Below are positions 1 through 7,596 of a stretch of 64,000 nt of DNA, piece after piece. A program made the position numbers and the translations under genes. The DNA lies in the NCBI GenBank assembly GCA_016234555.1, contig JACRBJ010000027.1, positions 1 through 64,000 on the forward strand. The letters are read 5' to 3'. Numbering within the stretch: the stretch's first letter is position 1; each line of letters begins with the position of its first letter. The notes under the pieces were generated by a model. That model worked only from the letters and a program-made list of their open reading frames with translations. It was not told where the DNA came from and searched no databases. Source of the stretch: Chloroflexota bacterium (GTDB taxonomy: Bacteria; Chloroflexota; Anaerolineae; Anaerolineales; Villigracilaceae).

Positions 1-1
1 C

Positions 2-121
2 TTCGGATGGTTAGGTCGTTACCGCCGTCTGGCTCGCGATTACGAGCACACCACATTATCCAGCGAAAGTATGGTGTATATCGCCAGCTCGCGACGTATG
101 CTGAAAATGCTTCCAACATGA
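2..121 (+). mobile_element. 3' end of an IS5-family transposase, cut by window edge
   Basis: Frame 2 reads without interruption to a TGA and gives a peptide with the motif WLGRYRRLARDYE followed by SSESMVYIASSRRMLK. This is the usual C-terminus of IS5-family (IS427/IS1031-like) DDE transposases, which insert and excise the element. Only about 39 residues are visible because the window begins inside the gene, so whether the copy is intact cannot be judged. It lies immediately left of a disrupted hsdS gene and an AT-rich cassette, which fits a recombination-prone accessory site. No terminal inverted repeat could be recognised with confidence downstream. Confidence 0.75.
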
Positions 122-128
122 CTATTAA

Positions 129-314
129 ATCGCTCTCTTAGCGCACGCATCAGCCTATGAGGGCATAATTAAAGAATGGGATTTAAATAACTTTTCTCAC
201 CATACCCCACTGATCAGGTATCCGAGTAAAGAATTCCCGCAATATGTATCCACACATTATCATAGGCTAAAGAAGCTTCAAGCCAAACTCCAAGGTAGAA
301 AACTGGAGTTGTAA
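129..314 (+). other. Unassigned open stretch without a start codon
   Basis: Between the transposase end and the hsdS remnant, one frame stays open for about 61 codons to a TAA (tail ...QAKLQGRKLEL). It has no standard start codon in a sensible place and I do not recognise the sequence. It could be the tail of a decayed gene or chance. The remainder of 122-392 is AT-rich and shows nothing I can name. Confidence 0.2.
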
Positions 315-392
315 AATACAGAGTTATCTATGCCAAACTTTTATAATCGGTTTTTTTCTTATCGTAATTGATGTTGTATGGTATCTATTTTG

Positions 393-467
393 AACAACCC
401 GAACAAACAGCGACACATCGTGGCGCACCTCGATAACGTCCAAGCGCGGTTGGCGTCGCTGCGGGAG
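393..467 (+). pseudogene. hsdS remnant, left part (type I restriction specificity subunit)
   Basis: The track ORF starting at 378 contains QRHIVAHLDNVQARLASLRE, which matches the conserved C-terminal helical segment of HsdS (typically EQRRIVAYLDGLQAKVNALRE). HsdS chooses the DNA target of type I restriction-modification enzymes. Similarity begins near 393 and stops abruptly after 467; the rest of the 81-codon ORF runs into the 3' end of the opposing NUDIX gene and has no HsdS character. The expected next residues of HsdS reappear about 3.9 kb to the right, at 4347-4421. I read this as one gene split by insertion of the cassette and truncated on its 5' side. Confidence 0.65.
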
Positions 468-517
468 CCCTCTCTGATCATCGAAATCAACGGAAACTTT
501 TCAGTGCACAAATACGA

Positions 518-1918
518 CTATTCAGTTCTTTCCTCAAACAAGCCGAGTTGTATCTTCGGAATTTCTGGCTTCTCTTCTACATCATCCCAAGTTAAATTGG
601 GATATTTGTTTTCCAAGAATTGAACAATAGCTATGTTCGTGAATTCAAATAATGGAGCAGGCAAATTATCTAATTTATACCATCCCCAGCCAACGTGTTT
701 GTCCGGTTCCTTTGTCTCAACTTCTCCCGTCCATGCCTCTACCAAAACACCTACCGACATAATTTGCTTGCTTCGCATCGATTCCTGCCATGTGTAATAA
801 AGAGAAACAGGTTTCGATTTCTTTAATATCAACCCGGTTTCCTCCAGTAATTCTCGTTTTGCGCACTGCTCTAAGCTCTCCCCCTCGTTTTGTTTTCCAC
901 CAGGAGCAGCAAAGTTCCCCTCAGCTACGCCATTAATTTTTCGCTGGCTTAATAGCATTTCCCTTTCACCCTGCACAGTCCTAATTACTAAAAGATTACA
1001 AGCTTTATTATATTTATTCTTTGTTGAATTTGATTTCGGCGTATCGCTACCTATGTAGATAGATGTTTGAGAGGAATTTTCGTCTTTAGACAACCAGTTG
1101 GGGCGATTCAATCTGAAAAATATCTTTTCTCCAGAAATCATATTAGTAAAAACATCAATTGGAAATTTGACCTCTTCAGTAAACCCTTTCCTTGCTCTTC
1201 GAGCAAAGCTTTTATACTCTTCGTCGTACTTGGTTTTCAAAATTCGATATTGTTCCAAATCCTCGGTCCGTCGGAATTTTTGACTCCATTGCTCTTTCCA
1301 TTCTTCAAATTTTTCTTTGTCCTTTTCAGTCAAAAGATCTTTTTCGGACCAAGGTAAGGAAATAGTGATGGTCGGTCTATATGCATCGATAGACCACTTT
1401 ATTAAATTACCTTTGTCATCAAACTCCCCTTCACTAATTTTCTCTACAAAAGGCAAAGCAAAGTTCGGGTATTTGCCACTCAAAACAAGTGAAATCAATA
1501 CTTTTACAACTAACTCTGGATAAATTTCCTCGTACTTATCTCTAAAATGCCAAAAAGTTCTTGAGTTAAGAATAGGCTTGCTGTCATCAGTTGACAATTC
1601 TAGCTTTTTCAGAGAGTGCCCAATCCGGAAACCACACAATTTCTGGAGATTAATTCGATCAAGAATTATTCTCTCAAGGGTACGTTCACTTGGCGAGATA
1701 TTCACCAAATAAGGCAAAGCCAATGCCTTAAAGTAGCTCGAAATTGGGACGCCATCATATTCACGATCTATCGCACCATCCAAAATCACACAACGCCAGT
1801 CAGTTAAATCGTATAGATCGGTAAGCCAATTAATAACCTTGTCAGACAAAATGTTATCTGGCAAAACATGAGAGTCAATCTCATCATAAGGAAATAGTGA
1901 AAGGTTATCTTGACTCAT
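518..1918 (-). CDS. IS5-transposase N-domain (DUF772-like) fused to NUDIX hydrolase
   Basis: This 466-residue protein has two recognisable parts. Residues about 30-150 resemble the DUF772 N-terminal domain of IS5-type transposases (ISSYFKALALPYL, then ERTLERIILDRINLQKLCGF and a TFWHFRDKY motif), without the DDE catalytic domain. Residues about 310-450 form a NUDIX domain with an intact Nudix box, GKQNEGESLEQCAKRELLEE, followed by TGL; this family hydrolyses nucleoside diphosphates linked to another group. The middle, about 190-250, is charged and probably helical. It is the last gene of a leftward three-gene operon, 14 bases after its neighbour. The DNA is AT-rich compared with the core genes. 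The NUDIX call is firm; the transposase-domain call is by motif recognition; the substrate is unknown. Confidence 0.8.
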   Translation of the reverse strand: MSQDNLSLFPYDEIDSHVLPDNILSDKVINWLTDLYDLTDWRCVILDGAIDREYDGVPISSYFKALALPYLVNISPSERTLERIILDRINLQKLCGFRIGHSLKKLELSTDDSKPILNSRTFWHFRDKYEEIYPELVVKVLISLVLSGKYPNFALPFVEKISEGEFDDKGNLIKWSIDAYRPTITISLPWSEKDLLTEKDKEKFEEWKEQWSQKFRRTEDLEQYRILKTKYDEEYKSFARRARKGFTEEVKFPIDVFTNMISGEKIFFRLNRPNWLSKDENSSQTSIYIGSDTPKSNSTKNKYNKACNLLVIRTVQGEREMLLSQRKINGVAEGNFAAPGGKQNEGESLEQCAKRELLEETGLILKKSKPVSLYYTWQESMRSKQIMSVGVLVEAWTGEVETKEPDKHVGWGWYKLDNLPAPLFEFTNIAIVQFLENKYPNLTWDDVEEKPEIPKIQLGLFEERTE

Positions 1919-1932
1919 TTTTACGAATAGTC

Positions 1933-3069
1933 TCAGGTGCTTTCTCTTATGCCTTTTAAGAAAAGAACTACACCAACTGCTGCACCGACAATACTGGCTA
2001 TATGATCTGCATTATCTAGCCAAGGTAATTGTACATTAAAAAGGGTGCTGATGTTGATTATAAAAAGAGCAATTAATAGAGTAATTAATATTGCAAAAAA
2101 ATAAAAGATGGCTTTTCCTAGATCTAGTCTGTTTGGAATATCCGAGAAAACCTTAATGTCAAAAATGGATTCTGCTTCGTACCGCTGCGCCCTTTTCACT
2201 ACGACAGGAATTGGAAGACCTGTCAGTTCTTCCAAAACTCTTGGTGTGCTCTCCATAATCGATGCGCCACGAACATTTCTCTGTTGTATTTCCTCCAAAG
2301 AAAACCATTTGAATGTTTTACTTGTAAAATCGCCGCCCATTTGAATTTCCTTCTTAAGGTGTTCGTTTAGATCCAATTTAAGCTTACTAACCACTCGTGT
2401 TTCAATTGTGTAGAATGTAAGGGCCCCTTGTGATTTAGAAATTGATATGTATTCAATTGCGGGCGGGTTAATATTATTATCAATTTCGTAATCAATTGGT
2501 TCCAAATGTAATCGTTTTTTCATAGCCTTATGAACTAGTTCGTCGGTGGAATTTTCTCCTCTCATCCCGATTCCAATCAAATGGTATTCATTCCAACCCG
2601 GATGAAAAATATGCAAGAACACATCTTGATGTTTCCAGTTTTTTATTTGCCTGCCCTTAATAATTATATTTATCATCGTTCGATTGTGAATGGGAATTTC
2701 CGCTCCTTGCGACTCACTTCTAATCATCTCAAGGGATTTTGTAAATTCCCTAAAGTATCTTTTCTTTTCCTCGTCCCTCAAATTATGCAATACGGGGAAT
2801 GATAAATCTAAGCGTTCTTTCAGTGCACTAATGGCTAAGTGTGGATATTTCGAACTAATAATTACGTCTTCATCATCGCCAATTTCTACAAACCCGAGTA
2901 TGGCAAGAATCGAAAGAATACTAAGCACAACATCTTTCCCAGCTCCAGATACCTGGACGAGGTCATCTATTTTTTTTCTCTTTGGAAATTGGTCTACCTC
3001 GCCATCTTTTAGGGCGACTAGCACTTTAGAAATCAAAGGAAACAATGGGCTTAGAGATGAATTCAGCAT
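1933..3069 (-). CDS. Winged-helix / degenerate NUDIX / two-TM protein
   Basis: The 378-residue product starts with a winged-helix-like region (residues about 1-75, with KKIDDLVQVSGAGKDVVLSI and a hydrophobic wing segment). A middle region, about 125-290, has the order of a NUDIX fold: a strand motif DVFLHIFHPG, then ELVHKAMKKRLHL where the Nudix box should be, then FKWFSLEEI. The catalytic Glu residues of the box are missing, so it may bind a ligand rather than cleave it. Two hydrophobic helices at about 323-345 and 355-373 end the protein. It sits between a kinase fusion and an active NUDIX fusion, 19 and 14 bases away. A ligand sensor with a membrane output is an inference; no family is named with certainty. 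Confidence 0.7.
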   Translation of the reverse strand: MLNSSLSPLFPLISKVLVALKDGEVDQFPKRKKIDDLVQVSGAGKDVVLSILSILAILGFVEIGDDEDVIISSKYPHLAISALKERLDLSFPVLHNLRDEEKKRYFREFTKSLEMIRSESQGAEIPIHNRTMINIIIKGRQIKNWKHQDVFLHIFHPGWNEYHLIGIGMRGENSTDELVHKAMKKRLHLEPIDYEIDNNINPPAIEYISISKSQGALTFYTIETRVVSKLKLDLNEHLKKEIQMGGDFTSKTFKWFSLEEIQQRNVRGASIMESTPRVLEELTGLPIPVVVKRAQRYEAESIFDIKVFSDIPNRLDLGKAIFYFFAILITLLIALFIINISTLFNVQLPWLDNADHIASIVGAAVGVVLFLKGIREST

Positions 3070-3088
3070 AAAAGCACCAACTATACGT

Positions 3089-4282
3089 TCATGTGTATTT
3101 TGAGATTTTTTTTATTGTTTCTTCCGCAACTTGACTAAGTGTACCGGAGGCATCAACAATTTCAAACGGAAAATCAAAGTAGTGCGATTTTACTATATCC
3201 AAATAAAGGGGGCGGAACTTCTTTAGGCTTTCAAATTTATCAAAAGGTGTCATTTTTGTTCCTCTGGCTAAAACTCGTTGCAAACAAATGTCCTCATTCG
3301 CATCGTAGAGAACAATGATGTCAGGTCTCGGAACAAAACTATGCACAAAATTGACAAGCAATCTTTCAAATTCGTTTTCACACTGATACACTAACATACT
3401 AATATAACTTCTAACAGATATAACAACCTTTCCCTTTTTCAAATCCTGAATTACTTTACCTTGAACTTGATTGTATCTATCCCCGATTATTGAATACAAA
3501 CGAAACATAGGGGAGCTTTCGGACAAATCTACTTTCGCCGAAGATTCTATATAAGCCTCAAAATCCCGATAAATCTGGGAGGGCTCTTTAATAATAGACA
3601 CCTCATACCCCTTATTTTCATAATACTCCCTAATAAGTTCTGCCTGACTATCCTTACCCGTTCCACTATTTCCTTCAAGGATAATGTATTTCCCAGTATA
3701 ACCACGGTCCATTTTTGGTTCCTGTGTAAGGAGAGCCGAAAACAAGTAAATGAATTTATTTTCCTTCTCTGCTAACCTAATTCCTTGAGAAGTAATTAAT
3801 TTTGAAAGTCTCTCTTTGAAAAGAGGATCGATTTTTGAGAACTCATCTATATTCAAATTCTCATATTCATTTCGCATAAAAAATCTAGCGAGTCCTGCAG
3901 CGCCTAGACTAGCTAAGATAAAAGCATCATTGATAATTTTCGCTTCTATCGAATCGGACAAATGGTCAACCTGAGGATTTAAATTATTCAAGACAGCCAC
4001 TGCTTTTTCTTGAGGAAAACCAATCTCCTGGAAAATACCCTTTATTTTTACTGGATCGAAATTATATACACTTGAAAATTCGAAATATTTCACCCCCGAC
4101 ATTCTCAAAATGGACAAGGCGCATATAATATCAATATCTCCCCCATACTCTTCATGAAGCAGACTGGCGTATTTTAGAATTCGAACGCGGAGCCATAATT
4201 CATGATCAGCATTTGTATCTAAATTCGAAACAGCGTCTAATAGAGGCCTTTCAAAGCTTGAGTTTGTTATATTGTCTGCCAA
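3089..4282 (-). CDS. Degenerate HD domain fused to thymidylate-kinase-like domain
   Basis: Residues about 20-150 follow the pattern of YedJ-type HD phosphohydrolases (DHELWLRVRILKYASLL, then EAKIINDAFILASLGAAGLARFF), but the HD pair itself is replaced (ALSILRMSG), so metal-dependent hydrolysis is doubtful. Residues about 195-395 are a dTMP-kinase-like P-loop domain: IILEGNSGTGKDSQ, KEPSQIYRDFE, GDRYNQVQGKVI and PDIIVLYDANEDICLQRVLARG. The Walker A Ser/Thr is Asp, and the usual DRY motif after the helix is VRS, so substrate choice may differ from dTMP. The start is TTG with an AGGG stretch about 8 bases upstream; no nearer ATG fits. It is the first gene of the leftward operon and begins about 47 bases after a TATAAT box. 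Confidence 0.75.
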   Translation of the reverse strand: MADNITNSSFERPLLDAVSNLDTNADHELWLRVRILKYASLLHEEYGGDIDIICALSILRMSGVKYFEFSSVYNFDPVKIKGIFQEIGFPQEKAVAVLNNLNPQVDHLSDSIEAKIINDAFILASLGAAGLARFFMRNEYENLNIDEFSKIDPLFKERLSKLITSQGIRLAEKENKFIYLFSALLTQEPKMDRGYTGKYIILEGNSGTGKDSQAELIREYYENKGYEVSIIKEPSQIYRDFEAYIESSAKVDLSESSPMFRLYSIIGDRYNQVQGKVIQDLKKGKVVISVRSYISMLVYQCENEFERLLVNFVHSFVPRPDIIVLYDANEDICLQRVLARGTKMTPFDKFESLKKFRPLYLDIVKSHYFDFPFEIVDASGTLSQVAEETIKKISKYT

Positions 4283-4335
4283 ATGAACACCCTAGGATTT
4301 TGGTTTTAAGAAGTGTTAATAAAATTGCTTAACAC

Positions 4336-4341
4336 ATTATA
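4336..4341 (-). promoter_or_regulatory. Putative -10 box of the three-gene cassette
   Basis: On the minus strand a perfect TATAAT lies about 50 bases upstream of the TTG start of the HD-kinase gene. No clear -35 element is visible at the normal distance. Its place at the extreme right of the insert, next to the hsdS remnant, would let the cassette carry its own promoter. Confidence 0.45.
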
Positions 4342-4346
4342 CACGA

Positions 4347-4421
4347 TACGACCGCTACGGAAGAGAATTGTCCGCGCTGCTGCCGTCCGTGCTGGATAGG
4401 GTGCTCAAGAAAAATCTATGA
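4347..4421 (+). pseudogene. hsdS remnant, 3' end
   Basis: A short frame reads DRYGRELSALLPSVLDRVLKKNL and stops at 4419-4421. This matches the usual last residues of HsdS (TGEELSALLPSVLDRAFRGEL). It continues, with only a few residues lost and probably a one-base frame change near 4355, the HsdS helix that breaks off at 467. The stop overlaps the start of the UbiA gene. Together the two pieces show that the cassette lies inside the 3' end of an old restriction gene. Confidence 0.6.
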
Positions 4422-5281
4422 TGCCAACATTAACCCAAAAACTCAAAGGTTTCCTTCAACTCTTCCGCCCCGAACTCCCCTTCTCTGCGGGAGTTTGTGT
4501 CTTCCTCGGCGAGATCGTGGCGCTGGGCGGGTTTCCGTCCCTGCGGGAGGCGGCGCTGGGCTTCGCCTGCGGATTTTTCATCTCAGGTTCCGCCCTCGTC
4601 TCGAACGATTATTTCGACCTCGAAGTGGACAAGGTCAACGCACCGCAGCGTCCGCTGCCATCGGGGATGGTGTCCCCGACAGAGGCGCTGCTCTTCGCCG
4701 CCTTCACCATGCTGGTGGGGCTGGCTGCCGCCTTCGCGATCAGCATCCCCGCCTTCGTTCTCTCCGTCATCTTTGGGATTATCGGCGTCCTGTACAACTG
4801 GAAATACAAACAGGCGGGACTGTTGGGCAATTTGATGGTCGCTTCCTCTGTGGGCATCACCTTCATCCTCGGCGGACTCGCCGTCGGTCAGCCGTTCAAC
4901 CCCATCGTCTGGTTCTTCAGTCTGACCGCGTTTTTGATCGACTTCGGCGAGGAAATCGCTGGCGACGCCATGGACATCGAAGGCGACAAGAAACGGGATT
5001 CCAAGTCCATTGCCATTAGAAAGGGAAAGAAATTTGCGCTGCGAATTTCGGCTGGGGCATTCCTGCTGGTGTTTCTGATCAGCTTTGTCCCCTACTTCAT
5101 GGGCTGGCTGGGAATCACCTACCTGGTCACCATCTGCGTGGCAAACGCGGTCACCCTCTTTTCCACCGTCAAACTGCTGAAAAGCCAGACACCCGCAGAG
5201 GGTCGCAAATACATGCGCTTTATTTACATGGGGGCAACCATTGGAATGCTGGCTTATATCCTCGCCCAGTTTTTGGCTTGA
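4418..5281 (+). CDS. UbiA-family prenyltransferase
   Basis: This 287-residue integral membrane protein has about eight or nine hydrophobic helices and both Asp-rich motifs of the UbiA superfamily: NDYFDLEVDKVNAPQRPLPSG near residue 65 and DFGEEIAGDAMDIEGDKKRDS near residue 170. These bind Mg-diphosphate of a polyprenyl donor, so the enzyme transfers an isoprenoid chain to an acceptor in the membrane. The motif wording is closest to geranylgeranylglycerol-phosphate or chlorophyll-synthase-like members rather than to quinone UbiA/MenA, but the acceptor cannot be read from sequence. The start ATG overlaps the last codons of the hsdS remnant, so an alternative ATG three bases later is equally possible. 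It converges with the YkgJ-like gene, two bases apart. Confidence 0.85.
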   Translation: MMPTLTQKLKGFLQLFRPELPFSAGVCVFLGEIVALGGFPSLREAALGFACGFFISGSALVSNDYFDLEVDKVNAPQRPLPSGMVSPTEALLFAAFTMLVGLAAAFAISIPAFVLSVIFGIIGVLYNWKYKQAGLLGNLMVASSVGITFILGGLAVGQPFNPIVWFFSLTAFLIDFGEEIAGDAMDIEGDKKRDSKSIAIRKGKKFALRISAGAFLLVFLISFVPYFMGWLGITYLVTICVANAVTLFSTVKLLKSQTPAEGRKYMRFIYMGATIGMLAYILAQFLA

Positions 5282-5283
5282 AG

Positions 5284-5838
5284 TCACATGGGTGATTGTG
5301 TATCGGGCTTATCGATCAGGTCGGTGACGCCGAAAACCTCTTCATAAAGAGCCAGCAACTCATCCGCTTTCAGCAGCCGAAGGTCCTGGTGTTCATCATC
5401 GAACTCCTTCCGACGTTCAAGCTGTGCAACCAAACGCTCGCGGAAATTGGGATTTTCCGAAGCAGGCAAAAGCACCTTCAATTCATGGATCATTTCCTTT
5501 GCCTTTTCAATCGCTGTCAGCGCGTCGGGCAGCGGGGTGGTTTCAGCGATCACTTCCTTGAGCAGTTTGCACTTATATTCGCGGCAAACATGCGGATAGT
5601 GCGGAGAGGTATGAATTGTGCATTGACCGTCCCAAAGCGGGCAGGGCAGGCTAAATCCCCGCTGGGTGGGATCGTCCCGAAATACCTTCAGTCCCCAAGA
5701 CTCGGCGCGGTCCAATTCAGATGGTCGGAGTTTTGCCCAGATGAACAAATGTCCGCTGCAACACAGCCCGCAGGATTTGCATAAGATATCTGCCGGGGAT
5801 TCGTTTGTTTCATCGATACCAGTCATATCAGAAATCAT
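5284..5838 (-). CDS. YkgJ-like cysteine-cluster protein
   Basis: The protein carries the CxxCGLCC signature (CKSCGLCCSG) close to its N-terminus, followed by CPLWDGQCTIH and CREYKC, the pattern of the YkgJ/UPF0153 family that is thought to chelate zinc or iron. Its biochemical role is unknown in most members. The ORF track starts at a TTG at 5862; I prefer the in-frame ATG at 5838, eight codons later, because the Cys cluster then begins at the usual distance from the start. The C-terminal third is charged and helical. It runs opposite to the UbiA gene and diverges from the AAA gene. Confidence 0.7.
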   Translation of the reverse strand: MISDMTGIDETNESPADILCKSCGLCCSGHLFIWAKLRPSELDRAESWGLKVFRDDPTQRGFSLPCPLWDGQCTIHTSPHYPHVCREYKCKLLKEVIAETTPLPDALTAIEKAKEMIHELKVLLPASENPNFRERLVAQLERRKEFDDEHQDLRLLKADELLALYEEVFGVTDLIDKPDTQSPM

Positions 5839-5922
5839 ATCCCAGTCGGGATAAACTGGCAATCATGGCGGGATGCCCCGACAGGGTAAACCTGTCAAAA
5901 CTGTGTCAATTTTCCCCTTTGA

Positions 5923-5951
5923 TTGACGCTGATTCCCTATTATGTTAATAT
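5923..5951 (+). promoter_or_regulatory. Promoter of the AAA ATPase gene
   Basis: TTGACG at 5923-5928 and TAATAT at 5946-5951 are separated by 17 bases, a good sigma-70-type promoter. Transcription should begin near 5958, only a few bases before the ATG at 5962, so the mRNA would be nearly leaderless. Confidence 0.65.
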
Positions 5952-5961
5952 TCGTTCCATC

Positions 5962-7539
5962 ATGGTCAACGCCCACACTTCCCGCGAAAACGAACTCAAC
6001 ATTCTCATCCGCGCCAAATACCCGATCCTGTACATCGTTTCGTGGGAGGAACGCCGCATCGAGCAGACCCTGCGTCAGGTGGCGGGACAGTTGCGGAAGA
6101 AGCTCTACGGCTGGAGCATCACCGACGGCATCCACCCGCTGGACGGCTACGACGGCGCAGTCCCAGACTCGTCGTCCTGCTCTCCGCTTCGGGCGCTGGA
6201 CATCATCTCCGCCTCGCAGGAATCCGCCATCTTCGTCCTGAAGGATTTCCATCCCTTCATCGATGACCGTCACCCACTGACCGACCAGCCCATCATCGTC
6301 CGCCGCCTGCGCGACATCACCAACCACCTCAAGGAAAGCCGCAAGACGCTCATCATCCTCTCGCCGCTTTTATATTTCCCTACCGAACTTGAAAAAGACA
6401 TCACTGTTTTGGATTACGCCCTGCCCACAGCGGATGAAATGACCCAGTCGCTGGAGCGCGTGGTGCGTTCGGCGCGTGAGGTCAGCGGGATGCAGGTGGA
6501 GTTGAACGACGAGATGCACGAGAAGATTCTCGCCGCCGCCCAGGGGCTGACCTGCACCGAAGCCGAAAACGTCTTCGCCAAGTCGCTGGTGATGACCCGC
6601 TCGCTGGACGTGGATGTCATCATCGCCGAGAAAAAGCAGATCATCCGCCGCTCGCAGATTTTGGAATACTTCGAAGCCGACGAGAACATGGAATACGTCG
6701 GCGGGATGAACCTGCTGAAGGAGTGGCTGGCGAAGCGCTCCCTGGCTTTCAGCGAACGCGCCCGCCTGTTTGGATTGCCGGAGCCGAAGGGGCTGCTTCT
6801 GCTTGGGGTGCAGGGAGCAGGCAAGAGCTTGATCGCGAAAGCCATCGGCAGTCAGTGGCGGCTTCCGCTTCTCCGCCTCGATCTGGGACGGCTGTTCAGC
6901 GAGCTGGTCGGCTCCTCCGAGCAAAACATGCGGACGGCGCTCAGCCTCGCCGAATCCGTTTCGCCCTGCCTGTTGTGGATCGACGAACTCGAAAAAGGGC
7001 TGGCTGGCATTGCCAGTTCGCACCTCTCGGACGCTGGCACCACCGCCCGCGTCTTCGGCAGTTTTCTGACCTGGATGCAGGAAAAGACCGCGCCCGTCTT
7101 CGTCATTGCCACCGCAAACGACATCAGCATTTTGCCGCCCGAAGCCCTGCGAAAAGGTCGCTTCGACGAAATCTTTTTCATCGACCTGCCCAACCTGACC
7201 GAGCGGCGCGACATCTTCGCCATCCACATCGCCAAGCGCGGACGCGACCCGCTGGGCTTCAATCTCGACGAACTGGCGCGGATCAGCAATAGTTTTTCGG
7301 GCGCGGAAATCGAGCAGGTGGTCATCTCGGCGTTGTATGACGCCTTCGAGGCGGGGCATGACCTGACCCAAGCCGACCTCGTCAAGGCGATCAAAGCCAC
7401 CATGCCGCTGGCGCAGACGATGGAGACGCAGGTCAACAGCCTGCGCAGTTGGGCGCGGACTCATTCCCGCCCCGCGTCTGCGGTAAACGCCCCCACCCAA
7501 CTCCCGCCCGCCACCGACCTGCGGCAGATTGAGTTATAA
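5962..7539 (+). CDS. Ycf46-like AAA ATPase
   Basis: The C-terminal half is a complete AAA module: Walker A GVQGAGKS near residue 282, Walker B CLLWIDELEKG, sensor ATAND, and an arginine-finger region RKGRFDEIFFIDLP. The N-terminal 250 residues (NILIRAKYPILYIVSWEERR at the start) match the non-catalytic region of Ycf46-type ATPases, a family of uncertain function. The track ORF starts at 5923, but the -10 box lies inside that extension, so the ATG at 5962 (MVNAHTSREN) is the likely start, giving 525 residues. A membrane protein and a secreted Ig-like protein follow in the same direction and may belong to the same unit, though a 31-base hairpin separates them. Confidence 0.85.
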   Translation: MVNAHTSRENELNILIRAKYPILYIVSWEERRIEQTLRQVAGQLRKKLYGWSITDGIHPLDGYDGAVPDSSSCSPLRALDIISASQESAIFVLKDFHPFIDDRHPLTDQPIIVRRLRDITNHLKESRKTLIILSPLLYFPTELEKDITVLDYALPTADEMTQSLERVVRSAREVSGMQVELNDEMHEKILAAAQGLTCTEAENVFAKSLVMTRSLDVDVIIAEKKQIIRRSQILEYFEADENMEYVGGMNLLKEWLAKRSLAFSERARLFGLPEPKGLLLLGVQGAGKSLIAKAIGSQWRLPLLRLDLGRLFSELVGSSEQNMRTALSLAESVSPCLLWIDELEKGLAGIASSHLSDAGTTARVFGSFLTWMQEKTAPVFVIATANDISILPPEALRKGRFDEIFFIDLPNLTERRDIFAIHIAKRGRDPLGFNLDELARISNSFSGAEIEQVVISALYDAFEAGHDLTQADLVKAIKATMPLAQTMETQVNSLRSWARTHSRPASAVNAPTQLPPATDLRQIEL

Positions 7540-7551
7540 AATCATCCAATT

Positions 7552-7582
7552 GCTCTTTCGGGGGCTAAGCCCCCGAAAGAGC
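7552..7582. repeat. Intergenic hairpin repeat, core GGGGGCTAAGCCCCC (copy 1)
   Basis: A perfect 14-bp stem with a TAA loop, ends GCTC/GAGC and core GGGGGCTAAGCCCCC. Four further copies with the same ends and core but different matching arms occur at 20233, 35321, 37120 and 51006. No T-run follows, so it is not a classic terminator. Confidence 0.85.
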
Positions 7583-7596
7583 AGAACTATTTCTTT

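Noticed and set aside
378-623. 81-codon ORF taken as a gene
   Set aside because: Only residues about 6-30 resemble a known protein (HsdS tail) and the rest runs through the 3' end of the opposite NUDIX gene. It is a remnant, not an intact gene.
6370-7500. 376-codon ORF on the minus strand
   Set aside because: Shadow of the AAA ATPase, which has all catalytic motifs on the plus strand.
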